A stretch of 33,077 nt of DNA, taken from the NCBI RefSeq assembly GCF_001937665.1, contig NZ_MSKL01000026.1:18735-51811 (forward strand). Reading direction: 5' to 3'. The position numbers and the translations under genes were made by a program. The DNA comes from Actinomyces oris (GTDB lineage: Bacteria > Actinomycetota > Actinomycetes > Actinomycetales > Actinomycetaceae). Shown here in pieces: positions 6,743 through 14,789 of this stretch (position 1 is the stretch's first letter; each line of letters begins with the position of its first letter). Below the pieces are notes generated by a model, which was given only the letters and a program-made list of their open reading frames with translations, had not been told where the DNA came from and made no database searches.

Positions 6743-7506
6743 GCATCAGAGGTGATCTGAGAGTCGGCGAGACGCTTCGGGGCTCCTTGAGGAAGAAGAG
6801 TCATTCCTACACCGTCATGGGGCGAGTTGTCCTGAAACGGCGGGATCAGCGAAGCCGGCGCCTCACTCGGTGGGAGCAGTGGCTCCTGGTCGACGACAAC
6901 AGCGAAGAGCTCTGGCTCGAGATCAATCGAGATACCAGTATGGTTGTTCTTCACGAGCCGGTTCCTATTCAGCCGATGATCGATCCGCTTGCGCTCGAGG
7001 TGGGGCAGATCCTACAGCTGAAGGTCAACGGGCGACCGTATTCCGTTGAGGTCAAGGACGTATACCGAGCCAATATTGACCATGAGACAGGAGCCATCCC
7101 ACATCTGGCAGGGCCAGTGACAGCAACGACATGTGTTGAACTCCGGGTCAAAGGGGCGAGGAAGCCTCTCTCCAGCATCGTGATCGATGAGCATCGCCGT
7201 CGGGAGCACGAGGCTTATCGCATCACGACCCTCGCGCCTGAGCAACAGTCCGAGATCTTCGGTCGGCACATGAGTCGACCGTGGTGGGCTCCAGGCATTG
7301 CACGAAGGCTCGGCCGGTGGATGTCCTCGGTAGGCTCTGGACTTCGGGGTGGTTGGAAATCACCTCTATTCTGGATCATTCCGTTTCTCATTCTGATGGC
7401 GATCCTTGCGGGGGCTGATGATGACGATTTCAATCCTGCGGAATACGGCTCCGTCTTCCGCAACCGCTCGGTCTACGGCGGCGGGGGAGGCGGCGTCGGA
7501 AAATAG
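6739..7506 (+). CDS. DUF4178 membrane protein, copy 2, with C-terminal Gly-rich tail
   Basis: A 255-residue relative of copy 1. The DUF4178 domain covers about 8-170 ([32 protein letters not shown]). A basic stretch precedes one membrane helix at about 208-226 ([15 protein letters not shown]), then an acidic DDDD patch, and the end is [11 protein letters not shown], identical to copy 1. Within that tail six codons differ synonymously between copies, so the peptide rather than the DNA is conserved. The gene uses more A/T-ending codons than its neighbours (for example ATGGTTGTTCTTCA around 6940), hinting at a different history from copy 1. Its start overlaps the speD stop. Confidence 0.82.
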   Translation: MSIRGDLRVGETLRGSLRKKSHSYTVMGRVVLKRRDQRSRRLTRWEQWLLVDDNSEELWLEINRDTSMVVLHEPVPIQPMIDPLALEVGQILQLKVNGRPYSVEVKDVYRANIDHETGAIPHLAGPVTATTCVELRVKGARKPLSSIVIDEHRRREHEAYRITTLAPEQQSEIFGRHMSRPWWAPGIARRLGRWMSSVGSGLRGGWKSPLFWIIPFLILMAILAGADDDDFNPAEYGSVFRNRSVYGGGGGGVGK

Positions 7507-7558
7507 CGTGGAGCTCAATCACTCAACCCTGTCGACGGTCACACATGAAGGAGAAGAC

Positions 7559-7804
7559 ATGTCGCTCATGACCATCGCTCACCACTCATCGGTCGACCTC
7601 AACTGGCAGTCACTGCTCAGTACCGTCGTCTACGCGGTGCTCGGAGTCGTCCTGCTCATGGTGTTCGCGCTGCTGGTCAACCGCATCTTCCGCCTCGACC
7701 TCAGGCGCGAGCTCATCGAGGACCAGAACATCGGCCTGGGGCTCGCCTTCGCCGGTACGGCGGTGGCCATCGCCATCATCATCGCGGCTACCATCCTGAG
7801 CTGA
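7559..7804 (+). CDS. DUF350 small membrane protein
   Basis: An 81-residue protein with two hydrophobic helices at about 19-42 and 57-80, joined by the charged segment NRIFRLDLRRELIEDQNIGLG. The motif pattern of LxxEDNxGLA-like residues between the helices (here LIEDQNIGLGLAFAG) is typical of DUF350 proteins, some of which have two such repeats; this one has a single unit. Function is unknown. AGGAGA sits at good spacing before the ATG. It lies 52 bases after DUF4178 copy 2 and ten bases before the SpeE-like gene. Confidence 0.8.
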   Translation: MSLMTIAHHSSVDLNWQSLLSTVVYAVLGVVLLMVFALLVNRIFRLDLRRELIEDQNIGLGLAFAGTAVAIAIIIAATILS

Positions 7805-7814
7805 GCGGCGAGCC

Positions 7815-9341
7815 ATGACCCACGGCCGAATCGGGCGACGCGAGAACGTCGCCCTGTTCACCGCGGCCCTGCTCGCCGCGATCGGCGGCCTCATCTACGA
7901 GCTCATCCTGGGCACGGCCGCCTCCTACCTCCTGGGCGACTCCGTCCTCAGCTTCAGTCTCGCCACCGGCATCACCCTGTTCGGCATGGGAATCGGCTCG
8001 CTGCTGGTCAACCGCTTCCGCGCCGCACCGGCAGTCGTCTTCGGTGTCAGCGAGGTGCTCCTGGGGCTCATCGGCGGAAACTCCGTCCTCCTGCTGTACC
8101 TGGCCTTCGGACGCACCCGCCTGCACTGGGTCGTCTTCGGCGGCATCAGTCTGACCATCGGCATCCTCATCGGCCTGGAGATTCCGCTACTGGTGCGGAC
8201 CTTCGCTGCCTTCGGGCGTCGCTCGACCAGTGAGCTGCTCGGCAAGGTCATGGCCATCGACTACTTCGGCTCACTGGTGGCCTCCCTGGTCTTCCCCCTG
8301 GTACTCCTCCCACAGCTCGGCCTCATGCGTGGGGCCTACCTGGTCGGGGCGCTCAACGTCCTGGTCGCGGTGCTCGTCCTGCTCCAGGTGCGCACGCCTC
8401 GCAAGATCCTGTGGGCGGCCACCACCGCCGTTGTGGCGCTGGTCGGCATGTTCATGGCCGCCAACCGCATTGAGCGCAGTGTGGAGGCACTGACCTACAA
8501 CGACCCGGTCGTCTACTACCAGCAGACCGCCTACCAGAAGGTCGTCCTCACTGAGTACCAGGACGACCTGCGCATGTACCTCAACGGCCAGCTCCAGTTC
8601 TCCAGCCTGGACGAGGCCAGGTACCACGAGACCCTGTCCGCCAGTGCCATGACCTCGGTGAAGGACCCCGCTCACATCCTCGTGCTCGGTGGGGGTGACG
8701 GTCTGCTGGCCCGGGAGATCCTGCGCTACCCCAGCGTCAAGGATGTCACCATCGTCGATATCGACCCCGACGTCACCGAGCTGGCGCGAAGCAACCGCCT
8801 ACTCAAGGACCTCAACAAGGCGTCCCTGTCCGACCCCAGAGTGAAGGTCGTCAACGACGACGCCTTCACCTACGTCAGAGACTCCAAGGCGACCTACGAC
8901 GTCGTTCTCGTCGACTTGGTCGACCCCTCCAACGAGAAGCTCGCCAAGCTCTACTCCACCGAGTTCTATCGAAACGTCGAAGCGCGGCTGGCACCCGAGG
9001 GCGTCATGGTCACCCAGGCCACCTCCACGTTCTTTTCACCCCATGCCTTCTCCACGGTGGCCTGCACCGTTGCCGCCGCCCAACCGGATCGGAAGATTCT
9101 GCCCTTCTCGACCAATGTCCCCTCCTTCGGGGAATGGGGCTTCGTGCTGTCCACCAGGACGCCGCAGAACCTCATCAGCCAGTCACTTCCCGAGGGACTG
9201 ACCTACCAGGACCGGGAGACCCTGGAGTTCATCATGCGAACCAAACCGGCCCGTACCGAGACCATGGAGCCCTCCACCCTCCTGCATCCGCGGATCGTTG
9301 AGGTCTACAACCGAGACATGCGGCAGTGGCGCTACTACTGA
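7815..9341 (+). CDS. membrane-anchored spermidine synthase-like aminopropyltransferase
   Basis: A 508-residue protein with two parts. Residues about 10-220 contain around seven hydrophobic helices. Residues about 240-480 form a spermidine synthase domain: LNGQLQFSSLDEARYHETL (substrate-binding block), ILVLGGGDGLLARE (AdoMet-binding glycine loop), VTIVDIDPDV, the acidic NDDAFTYV, and DVVLVDLVDPSN, which holds the aspartate expected to activate the amine. The residue pattern argues for real aminopropyl transfer rather than methylation, using the product of SpeD in this cluster. The amine acceptor is unknown; membrane tethering suggests it is a membrane or envelope molecule or protein. It is the last gene of the cluster, followed by a large hairpin. 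Confidence 0.9.
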   Translation: MTHGRIGRRENVALFTAALLAAIGGLIYELILGTAASYLLGDSVLSFSLATGITLFGMGIGSLLVNRFRAAPAVVFGVSEVLLGLIGGNSVLLLYLAFGRTRLHWVVFGGISLTIGILIGLEIPLLVRTFAAFGRRSTSELLGKVMAIDYFGSLVASLVFPLVLLPQLGLMRGAYLVGALNVLVAVLVLLQVRTPRKILWAATTAVVALVGMFMAANRIERSVEALTYNDPVVYYQQTAYQKVVLTEYQDDLRMYLNGQLQFSSLDEARYHETLSASAMTSVKDPAHILVLGGGDGLLAREILRYPSVKDVTIVDIDPDVTELARSNRLLKDLNKASLSDPRVKVVNDDAFTYVRDSKATYDVVLVDLVDPSNEKLAKLYSTEFYRNVEARLAPEGVMVTQATSTFFSPHAFSTVACTVAAAQPDRKILPFSTNVPSFGEWGFVLSTRTPQNLISQSLPEGLTYQDRETLEFIMRTKPARTETMEPSTLLHPRIVEVYNRDMRQWRYY

Positions 9342-9356
9342 ACCACTCAGGGAGAG

Positions 9357-9404
9357 GCGGCGAAATCGGCTCGGTCTGAAAAATTCCGGAGTCGACTTCG
9401 CCGC
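9357..9404. terminator. hairpin between convergent genes
   Basis: Fifteen-base arms (9357-9371 and 9390-9404) pair except for two wobble positions, around an 18-base A/T-rich loop. It lies between the SpeE-like gene and the convergent membrane protein, so it could end both transcripts. There is no strong T run. Confidence 0.5.
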
Positions 9405-9437
9405 TGCGCTGTTACGTACCGAGTCGGCCGCTTTATC

Positions 9438-9797
9438 TCATCTCAGGATTCTGATGGTCAGCCAGGCCGCAATCCCGGCGATTACCACACAGCTCATGAG
9501 GGACACGATGACCGCCATGCCGATGATGAACAGATAGAGCATTGACGTCAGCGTTGCCAGCCAGATGAGTGCGACACGAGCAGCGCGAGGAAGGGCAGTC
9601 GCCAGGCATGCCCCTGCTGCGACGATCACCAGGCCGCTGACGGCGAAGCTCATGAAGCCGGGGTCAGTGACGCTGACCGACTCGAGCGTCCCTCCCCAGA
9701 TGATGATGAGGAGACCGCAGACGGCCAGGCATGCTCCGGTGATGTTTCGTCCGCTCAGCTGCAGCCGGGACGACTTGTCATGGTTCGTTGCTGTCAT
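9438..9797 (-). CDS. hypothetical four-helix membrane protein
   Basis: A 119-residue protein that I cannot assign. It has four hydrophobic helices at about 18-36, 48-68, 73-93 and 95-116, and a short polar N-terminus. Composition is ordinary for a small integral membrane protein. The ATG at 9797 is preceded by GGAAGGAAA at slightly long spacing. It follows the flavodoxin gene on the same strand after 55 bases and may share its transcript. Confidence 0.65.
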   Translation of the reverse strand: MTATNHDKSSRLQLSGRNITGACLAVCGLLIIIWGGTLESVSVTDPGFMSFAVSGLVIVAAGACLATALPRAARVALIWLATLTSMLYLFIIGMAVIVSLMSCVVIAGIAAWLTIRILR

Positions 9798-9852
9798 GTT
9801 GTTGTTTTCCTTCCGATGATGAGATGCGCAGTTTTCGCCAAGACGTCTGTCG

Positions 9853-10362
9853 TTATCTGGTGTTCGCCGAAGCCGCGAGCTCGCGTCCCCAGCTGTGGGC
9901 GTCGGTCTTCTCTCCGTCAGCCAGCGGACCCTTGTTCGCCGTGACCACGAAGCTCCTGACCGAGGCCGTCCTCCTGCCCTGATGACGCTGCAGCGCCTTG
10001 GCGATCGCCTTGGCCGCTGAACCGCTGAGCCAGCCCTTGGAGATGACCGTGTCGAAGGCGGCAGCGCTGGTGGATGCCGGGATCACCGTGGTCTCCAGCC
10101 ACCCACCGATCCCGTGGGATGCCTTGCCTGATCCCGCCTGCGCACAGGCCTTGGCCCGCGAGGTCGCAGTCGGCAGCCCCCGGTTGTGGGTGGGGGCTCC
10201 CAGCACGAGCAGATCCAGGTCTGCGGGCAGGGCACTCGGAGCCTGGGAGACGTCGATGACCTGAGCGTCGACGCCGCCCTCGATCAGCCCGGTGGAGACG
10301 GCTTCGGCGATGGCATGGGTATTGCCGAAGTAGGACTCAACAACGATGAATGCCCTGGTCAT
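9853..10362 (-). CDS. flavodoxin-family protein
   Basis: A 169-residue FMN-binding fold protein. The phosphate-binding loop is ESYFGNTHAIAEA (about 9-21). The second FMN loop region is LLVLGAPTHNRGLPT (about 52-66), and the third is GSFVV-like VRSFVVTANKG (about 137-147). It probably carries electrons or acts as an FMN-dependent oxidoreductase accessory; the partner is not shown. ATG 10362 follows AGGAGG; the further in-frame extension was rejected because it lacks a ribosome site and is not part of the fold. Confidence 0.87.
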   Translation of the reverse strand: MTRAFIVVESYFGNTHAIAEAVSTGLIEGGVDAQVIDVSQAPSALPADLDLLVLGAPTHNRGLPTATSRAKACAQAGSGKASHGIGGWLETTVIPASTSAAAFDTVISKGWLSGSAAKAIAKALQRHQGRRTASVRSFVVTANKGPLADGEKTDAHSWGRELAASANTR

Positions 10363-10452
10363 GGTGTCCTCCTGAAGGCCGGTACCGGAGATGTTGCTGG
10401 TGATACGGGTGTCATGAACCCACTGTCGGGTGTGACGCCACGTCGCACGCAA

Positions 10453-10487
10453 ACGGGGTCCGTCGCTCAGAAAGCGGCGGACCCCGT
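10453..10487 (-). terminator. strong hairpin, terminator of the metallopeptidase gene
   Basis: Fifteen-base arms (10453-10467 and 10473-10487) pair with a single wobble around a five-base loop. On the minus strand it lies downstream of the metallopeptidase stop and is followed by GTTTGCG. It also separates that gene from the flavodoxin gene. Confidence 0.75.
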
Positions 10488-10553
10488 CAGACCTAGGAGA
10501 TCGGTGGGGGAGAGAGACGAGTCAAGGCGACGAATGACGTCGCCGCGTTCGTC

Positions 10554-11462
10554 TCAGAGCTGGGAGGCGTCGACGGCGAAGGTGTTGCAGGCCTGTACCG
10601 AGCCGGAGTTCATCCCGGTGGTGAACCAGCGTACGCGCTGCTCGGAGGAACCGTGGGTCCACGTGTCGGAGTCGACGTGCCCCTTGGCCCGCTCCTGGAT
10701 ATGGTCGTCGCCCACGGCCTCGGCCGCACCCAGCGCGCCTTTGATCTCCTCACTGCTGGGGCGGTTGAGGAAGGGCTTGCCGGTGTCCGGGTCGGGGGTG
10801 GAGGAGGCATGGTTGACCCAGATCCCCGCGTAGCAGTCCGCCTGGAGCTCCAGTCGCACCGAGTCGGAGGTCGCGCCGCTGCCCGAGCGGTCGGCCTTGG
10901 CCATCTGCCCGGTCAGGTGCTGGATGTGGTGGCCGAACTCATGGGCCACGATGTACTCCTCCGCCAGGGGCGTGTCAGTGGCCCCCAGGGACCTCTCCAT
11001 CTCGGAGAAGAAGCTCATGTCCAGATAGACCGTCTGGTCCCCTGAGCAGTAGAAGGGCCCCACCGCCGAGGAGGCGTTACCGCAGGCCGAGGAGATCTGG
11101 GTGCCGTCCCACAGGACGAACTCGGGCTTGGCGTACTTGAGCCCCGCCTGGGAGGGCAGCTGCTCGGTCCACACCGCGTCGAGGGACTCGGCGGTGGCCA
11201 CCATGCGGCACTGGGTGTACTTGTTGGCGCTGTCCCCGCTGGTGCACACGGAGGTGTCGATCGATGAGGCTGTCGACGTCGTCGTCCCGGTCTGCTGCTG
11301 CGCGCCCAGCATGGAGGTCAGGTCCACCCCTGTGAGCTGGGAGAGGAGGACGACGGCGATGACGGTCAGGATCGAGCCGCCACCGATCATGGCGCCCCGG
11401 CCTCCGCCGGAACGGGTCTGGACCCGGTTGGGGTCGAGCTGGATATCGCGGTTGAAGGACAC
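10554..11462 (-). CDS. membrane-anchored neutral zinc metallopeptidase (YpfJ-like)
   Basis: A 302-residue protein of the putative neutral zinc metallopeptidase family. A cytosolic basic N-terminus (RVQTRSGGGRG) precedes one membrane helix at about 25-42, so the catalytic part faces outside. The zinc motif is HEFGHH at 174-179, in a stretch typical of the family (EEYIVAHEFGHHIQHLTGQ). ELQADCYAGIW at about 205-215 supplies the likely third ligand and a conserved cysteine. GTG 11462 was chosen: AGAGGTGG lies just upstream, and the longer in-frame extension runs back through the pyrD start region. Substrates are unknown. Two pairs of cysteines may form disulfides outside the membrane. Confidence 0.9.
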   Translation of the reverse strand: MSFNRDIQLDPNRVQTRSGGGRGAMIGGGSILTVIAVVLLSQLTGVDLTSMLGAQQQTGTTTSTASSIDTSVCTSGDSANKYTQCRMVATAESLDAVWTEQLPSQAGLKYAKPEFVLWDGTQISSACGNASSAVGPFYCSGDQTVYLDMSFFSEMERSLGATDTPLAEEYIVAHEFGHHIQHLTGQMAKADRSGSGATSDSVRLELQADCYAGIWVNHASSTPDPDTGKPFLNRPSSEEIKGALGAAEAVGDDHIQERAKGHVDSDTWTHGSSEQRVRWFTTGMNSGSVQACNTFAVDASQL

Positions 11463-11600
11463 TGGCCACCTCTGAGAACACGCCTGCAATGAGGCTCGGA
11501 CGAAGCCCACGCTACCGTGACACCGCCACAGGCGCGAAGTGGGAACACCGAGGAGAATAAAGGTGGGATCCTGCGCGGTCCCTGTAAGACCAGGTCGGGG

Positions 11601-11606
11601 TAGCCT
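11601..11606 (+). promoter_or_regulatory. -10 box of a leaderless pyrD promoter
   Basis: TAGCCT lies exactly six bases before the pyrD GTG, with no ribosome site between. A convincing -35 box is not visible. Confidence 0.5.
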
Positions 11607-11612
11607 GAGGCC

Positions 11613-12668
11613 GTGCTCTACGACCTGCTGTACAAGACCGTCCTGACCCGTATCGACCCCGAGCTGATTCACGACGTGTGCCTGGACGCGATCGAGTTCA
11701 CCGGCAAGGTTCCCCTCGTCAGAGACGTGGTGCGCCAGATGTGGGGGCGCAGACCGGCCTTCCCCGTGCCCTCGGCCAACCAGGGCGGCCCCTTCGCCCG
11801 GCCCGTGCCCGGCATCCTGGGACTCGCCGCCGGGATGGACAAGGAGGGACAGGCCGTTGAGGGCCTGGACATGCTCGGTTTCGGTTTCATCGAGGTCGGC
11901 ACGTTCACCGCACACCCCCAGAGCGGCAACGACAAGCCCCGCATGTGGCGCTACCCGCAGATGCGCGCGGTCCGCAACCGCATGGGCTTCAACAACTCCG
12001 GGGCGGACGAGGCCGCCAAGCGCCTACGGGCCCTGCGCCGTACCCCGCGAGGCCGCTCCATCGTCGTCGGCGCGAATATCGGCAAGACCAAGGTGACCCC
12101 GCTTGACGAGGCGGTGGAGGACTATCGCTACTCGGCCGCGGCAGTGGCCCGCTGGGTCGACTACCTCGTCGTCAATGTCTCCAGCCCCAACACCCCCGGG
12201 CTGCGCAGCCTGCAGAGCGTTGAGACGTTGCGCCCGATCCTCGAGGCGGTGCGCGAGGCCGCCGACCGCGCCGCGAGGCGGCACGTCCCGCTCCTGGTCA
12301 AGATCGCTCCGGACCTGGCTGACGAGGATATCGACGCCGTTGCACAGATGGTCCTGGACATGGGGCTCGACGGGGTGGTGGCCACCAACACGACCATCGA
12401 TCACGACCTGGGGGAAGGCGGCCTGTCCGGCGCGCCTCTTCTGCCCCGCTCCCTGGAGGTTGTGCGCCGCCTGCGCCGCGGGCTGGGGCAGGAGCCCACG
12501 ATCATCGGTGTTGGCGGGATCTCCTCCATCATGGACGCCGAACTCATGCTCGACGCGGGAGCGGACCTGCTTCAGGCCTACACGGCCTTCATCTACAACG
12601 GTCCCGCCTGGCCGGGTCGGATCAACCGGGCCCTGGCCACCGGAGCCGCTGCGCGCGTGACTGGCTGA
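11613..12668 (+). CDS. pyrD: dihydroorotate dehydrogenase (quinone-type, class 2)
   Basis: Oxidises dihydroorotate to orotate in pyrimidine synthesis, passing electrons to membrane quinones. The 351-residue protein has the class 2 N-terminal helical extension ([16 protein letters not shown]). It then has the FMN barrel with [17 protein letters not shown] (about 68-84), [12 protein letters not shown], the active-site serine in [16 protein letters not shown] (about 188-203), the lysine in [14 protein letters not shown], and the phosphate loop IIGVGGISS. Length and order are normal. The start is GTG, probably leaderless. It stands alone, convergent with DUF3043. Confidence 0.96.
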   Translation: MLYDLLYKTVLTRIDPELIHDVCLDAIEFTGKVPLVRDVVRQMWGRRPAFPVPSANQGGPFARPVPGILGLAAGMDKEGQAVEGLDMLGFGFIEVGTFTAHPQSGNDKPRMWRYPQMRAVRNRMGFNNSGADEAAKRLRALRRTPRGRSIVVGANIGKTKVTPLDEAVEDYRYSAAAVARWVDYLVVNVSSPNTPGLRSLQSVETLRPILEAVREAADRAARRHVPLLVKIAPDLADEDIDAVAQMVLDMGLDGVVATNTTIDHDLGEGGLSGAPLLPRSLEVVRRLRRGLGQEPTIIGVGGISSIMDAELMLDAGADLLQAYTAFIYNGPAWPGRINRALATGAAARVTG

Positions 12669-12710
12669 CCCCCAAAGCGGCAGGGGCCGCGCCGTAGCGG
12701 GCTGGAAGGA

Positions 12711-13319
12711 TCAGGAGGGGTACTGGCCCCGCTTGACCAGGGTGGCGGGACGGCGCCAGCGCCGCAGCATGAAGCAGCGCGACATGATGTAGAAGAAGAT
12801 CGTCCCCTCGTCCTTGACCCGCTCCTGGCCGAACTTCTCAGTGAGGCGGCGGCGCAGGCGCGCCCAGCACCAGACGGCGTCGGCGATGGCCAGCAGCAGG
12901 TAGCCGTTCATCGCCAGCACCGTGTAGAAGCTGACAAGCGGGTAGTGGGGCAGGATGCGGCTGAACCCGAAGGAGACGATGAGCAGGACGAAGATGAGGG
13001 GCATGAAGAACTCGCCCAGGCTGAAGCGCGCGTCGACGTAGTCACGGATGTAGCGCTTGACCGGCCCCTTCTCCCGGGACGGAAGGTACTTCTCGTCTCC
13101 GGTGACCATGGCTTCGTTCTGGCGCTTCCAGGCGGCATCGCGGGCCGCTCGTGCCTCTCGCTTGGCGGCCTGACGGTCCTTGGGGACCACAGGGTGCAGG
13201 TTCTTGGCCTGCTGGTCCTTGCGCCGGGGCGTGGGGCGCCCCTTACCGACGGGCTTCGGGGAGGGCTCGGCCACGGGCTCCGGCTCAGGGGTCTGGCTGC
13301 GCTTCTTGAACAGGCTCAC
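12711..13319 (-). CDS. DUF3043 membrane protein
   Basis: A 202-residue actinobacterial protein of unknown function. The first 90 residues are polar and highly basic (KPVGKGRPTPRRKDQQAK, then AKREARAARDAAWKRQNEAM). A conserved-looking block GDEKYLPSREKGPVKRYIRDYVDARF leads into two membrane helices at about 111-128 and 131-152. The basic C-terminal segment carries RRRLTEKFGQER. This is the typical DUF3043 layout. The GTG start lies seven bases after TAGTCT on the same strand, so a leaderless message is likely. Confidence 0.87.
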   Translation of the reverse strand: MSLFKKRSQTPEPEPVAEPSPKPVGKGRPTPRRKDQQAKNLHPVVPKDRQAAKREARAARDAAWKRQNEAMVTGDEKYLPSREKGPVKRYIRDYVDARFSLGEFFMPLIFVLLIVSFGFSRILPHYPLVSFYTVLAMNGYLLLAIADAVWCWARLRRRLTEKFGQERVKDEGTIFFYIMSRCFMLRRWRRPATLVKRGQYPS

Positions 13320-13326
13320 GGTGCAC

Positions 13327-13353
13327 AGACTAACGGCAGCGGCGCGATACCCT
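13327..13353. promoter_or_regulatory. back-to-back -10 boxes of two divergent leaderless promoters
   Basis: TAGTCT on the minus strand (13327-13332) serves DUF3043 and TACCCT on the plus strand (13348-13353) serves the M20 peptidase. Each sits seven bases from its start codon. The whole intergenic gap is 41 bases, so each -35 region must overlap the other promoter's -10, and the two promoters should compete. Confidence 0.5.
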
Positions 13354-13360
13354 GAAAACC

Positions 13361-14749
13361 ATGATCACCGTTGATGCCGTGCGCACTGCCGTGCACACCT
13401 CCATGCCCACCATCGTCTCGGACCTGACGGACCTGGTCGCGATCCCCTCGGTCTCCGCCTCCAGCCATGATCAGTCCCAGGTCCAGCGCTCCGCCGAGGC
13501 AGTGGCTGCGCTCCTGCGTGACAGCGGCCTGGACGCCGAGATCCTCTCGGTTCCCGCCCCTGACGGCACCCCCGGCAGGCCCGCTGTCCTGGCCCACAAG
13601 GAGGGCCCCCAGGGCAGCCCACACGTCCTGCTCTACTCCCACCACGACGTCCAGCCGGTCGGCGACCCGACCGGCTGGGACCAGGCCGACCCCTTCACCG
13701 CCGAGCGGCGCGGTGAGCGGCTGTTCGGACGCGGAACCGCTGACGACAAGGCCGGCGTCATCACTCACGCCCACGCCCTGCGCATCCTGGCGTCCCTGGC
13801 CGACGGCGAGCTGCCCTGCTCCGTGACGGTCTTCATCGAGGGGGAGGAGGAGGTCGGCAGCCCCTCCTTCGAGAACTTCCTGACCACTCACCGCGACCGG
13901 CTGGCCTCCGACGTCATCGTCGTGGCCGACTCCTCCAACTGGAAGGTCGGCATCCCGTCCCTGACCACCTCGCTGCGCGGCGTCGTCCAGGTCGACGTCC
14001 GCCTCGACATGCTCGACCACGCGCTTCACTCCGGTATGTACGGCGGCCCCGTGCTGGACGCCGCCACCGCCATGTGCCGTCTGATCGCCTCCTGCCACGA
14101 CGACGCCGGTGACGTCGCCGTGGCCGGGCTGGTCAGCCAGTCCCAGGCCGACGCCGACTTCCCCGACTACCCGGAGGCCGACTTCCGTGCCGACGCGGGA
14201 GTCCTTGACTGCGTCGAGCTCTCCGGCACCGGCGACCTCACCGCCCGGCTGTGGACCAAGCCCTCGCTGACGCTCATCGGCATGGACGTCACGCCCTTGG
14301 ACCTGGCCGGCAACGTGCTGACCCCCTCGTGCACGGCCCGTCTCTCGTTGCGCATCGCTCCTGGGCAGGACCCGGCTGCGGCCCAGGAGGCCCTGGTCGC
14401 CCACCTGGAGGAGCACGTGCCCTTCGGGGGTCGTCTGACCGTCACCGGTCGTGAAGCCGGGCCCGCCTTCGACGGCTCCGAGGTCACCCCGGCCTCCGAG
14501 GCCGCCCACTGGGCCCTGTCCACCGCCTGGGACACCGAGGCCGTCAACATCGGACAGGGCGGCTCCATCCCCTTCATCGCCACCCTCAAGGAGACCTTCC
14601 CCGACGCCCAGGTGCTCGTCACCGGGATCGAGGACCCCGACACCCGGGCCCACAGCGAGAACGAGTCCATGCACCTGGGCGAGCTCGAGCGCATCGTGGT
14701 CGCAGAGGCTCTCCTCCTGGCCCGTCTCGGTGACGCCATGGGCTCATGA
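13361..14749 (+). CDS. M20-family metallopeptidase (dipeptidase)
   Basis: A 462-residue cytosolic zinc peptidase. Metal and catalytic motifs are in order: SHHDVQPVGD (first ligand histidine, and aspartate, about 93-102), GRGTADDKAG with the bridging aspartate (about 124-133), and the general-base glutamates in IEGEEEVGSPSF (about 160-171). Then come a ligand aspartate in VADSSNW, the dimerisation domain with HSGMYGG, and a C-terminal ARAHSENE-like block (TRAHSENESMHLGELER) with the last ligand histidine. Length and order fit the dipeptidase branch of M20; the exact peptide substrate is unknown. Its start is apparently leaderless. The next gene begins 40 bases on. Confidence 0.93.
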   Translation: MITVDAVRTAVHTSMPTIVSDLTDLVAIPSVSASSHDQSQVQRSAEAVAALLRDSGLDAEILSVPAPDGTPGRPAVLAHKEGPQGSPHVLLYSHHDVQPVGDPTGWDQADPFTAERRGERLFGRGTADDKAGVITHAHALRILASLADGELPCSVTVFIEGEEEVGSPSFENFLTTHRDRLASDVIVVADSSNWKVGIPSLTTSLRGVVQVDVRLDMLDHALHSGMYGGPVLDAATAMCRLIASCHDDAGDVAVAGLVSQSQADADFPDYPEADFRADAGVLDCVELSGTGDLTARLWTKPSLTLIGMDVTPLDLAGNVLTPSCTARLSLRIAPGQDPAAAQEALVAHLEEHVPFGGRLTVTGREAGPAFDGSEVTPASEAAHWALSTAWDTEAVNIGQGGSIPFIATLKETFPDAQVLVTGIEDPDTRAHSENESMHLGELERIVVAEALLLARLGDAMGS

Positions 14750-14789
14750 CGGCCAGTGCTCACCGAGACCACTACCGGGGAATGAGCCA

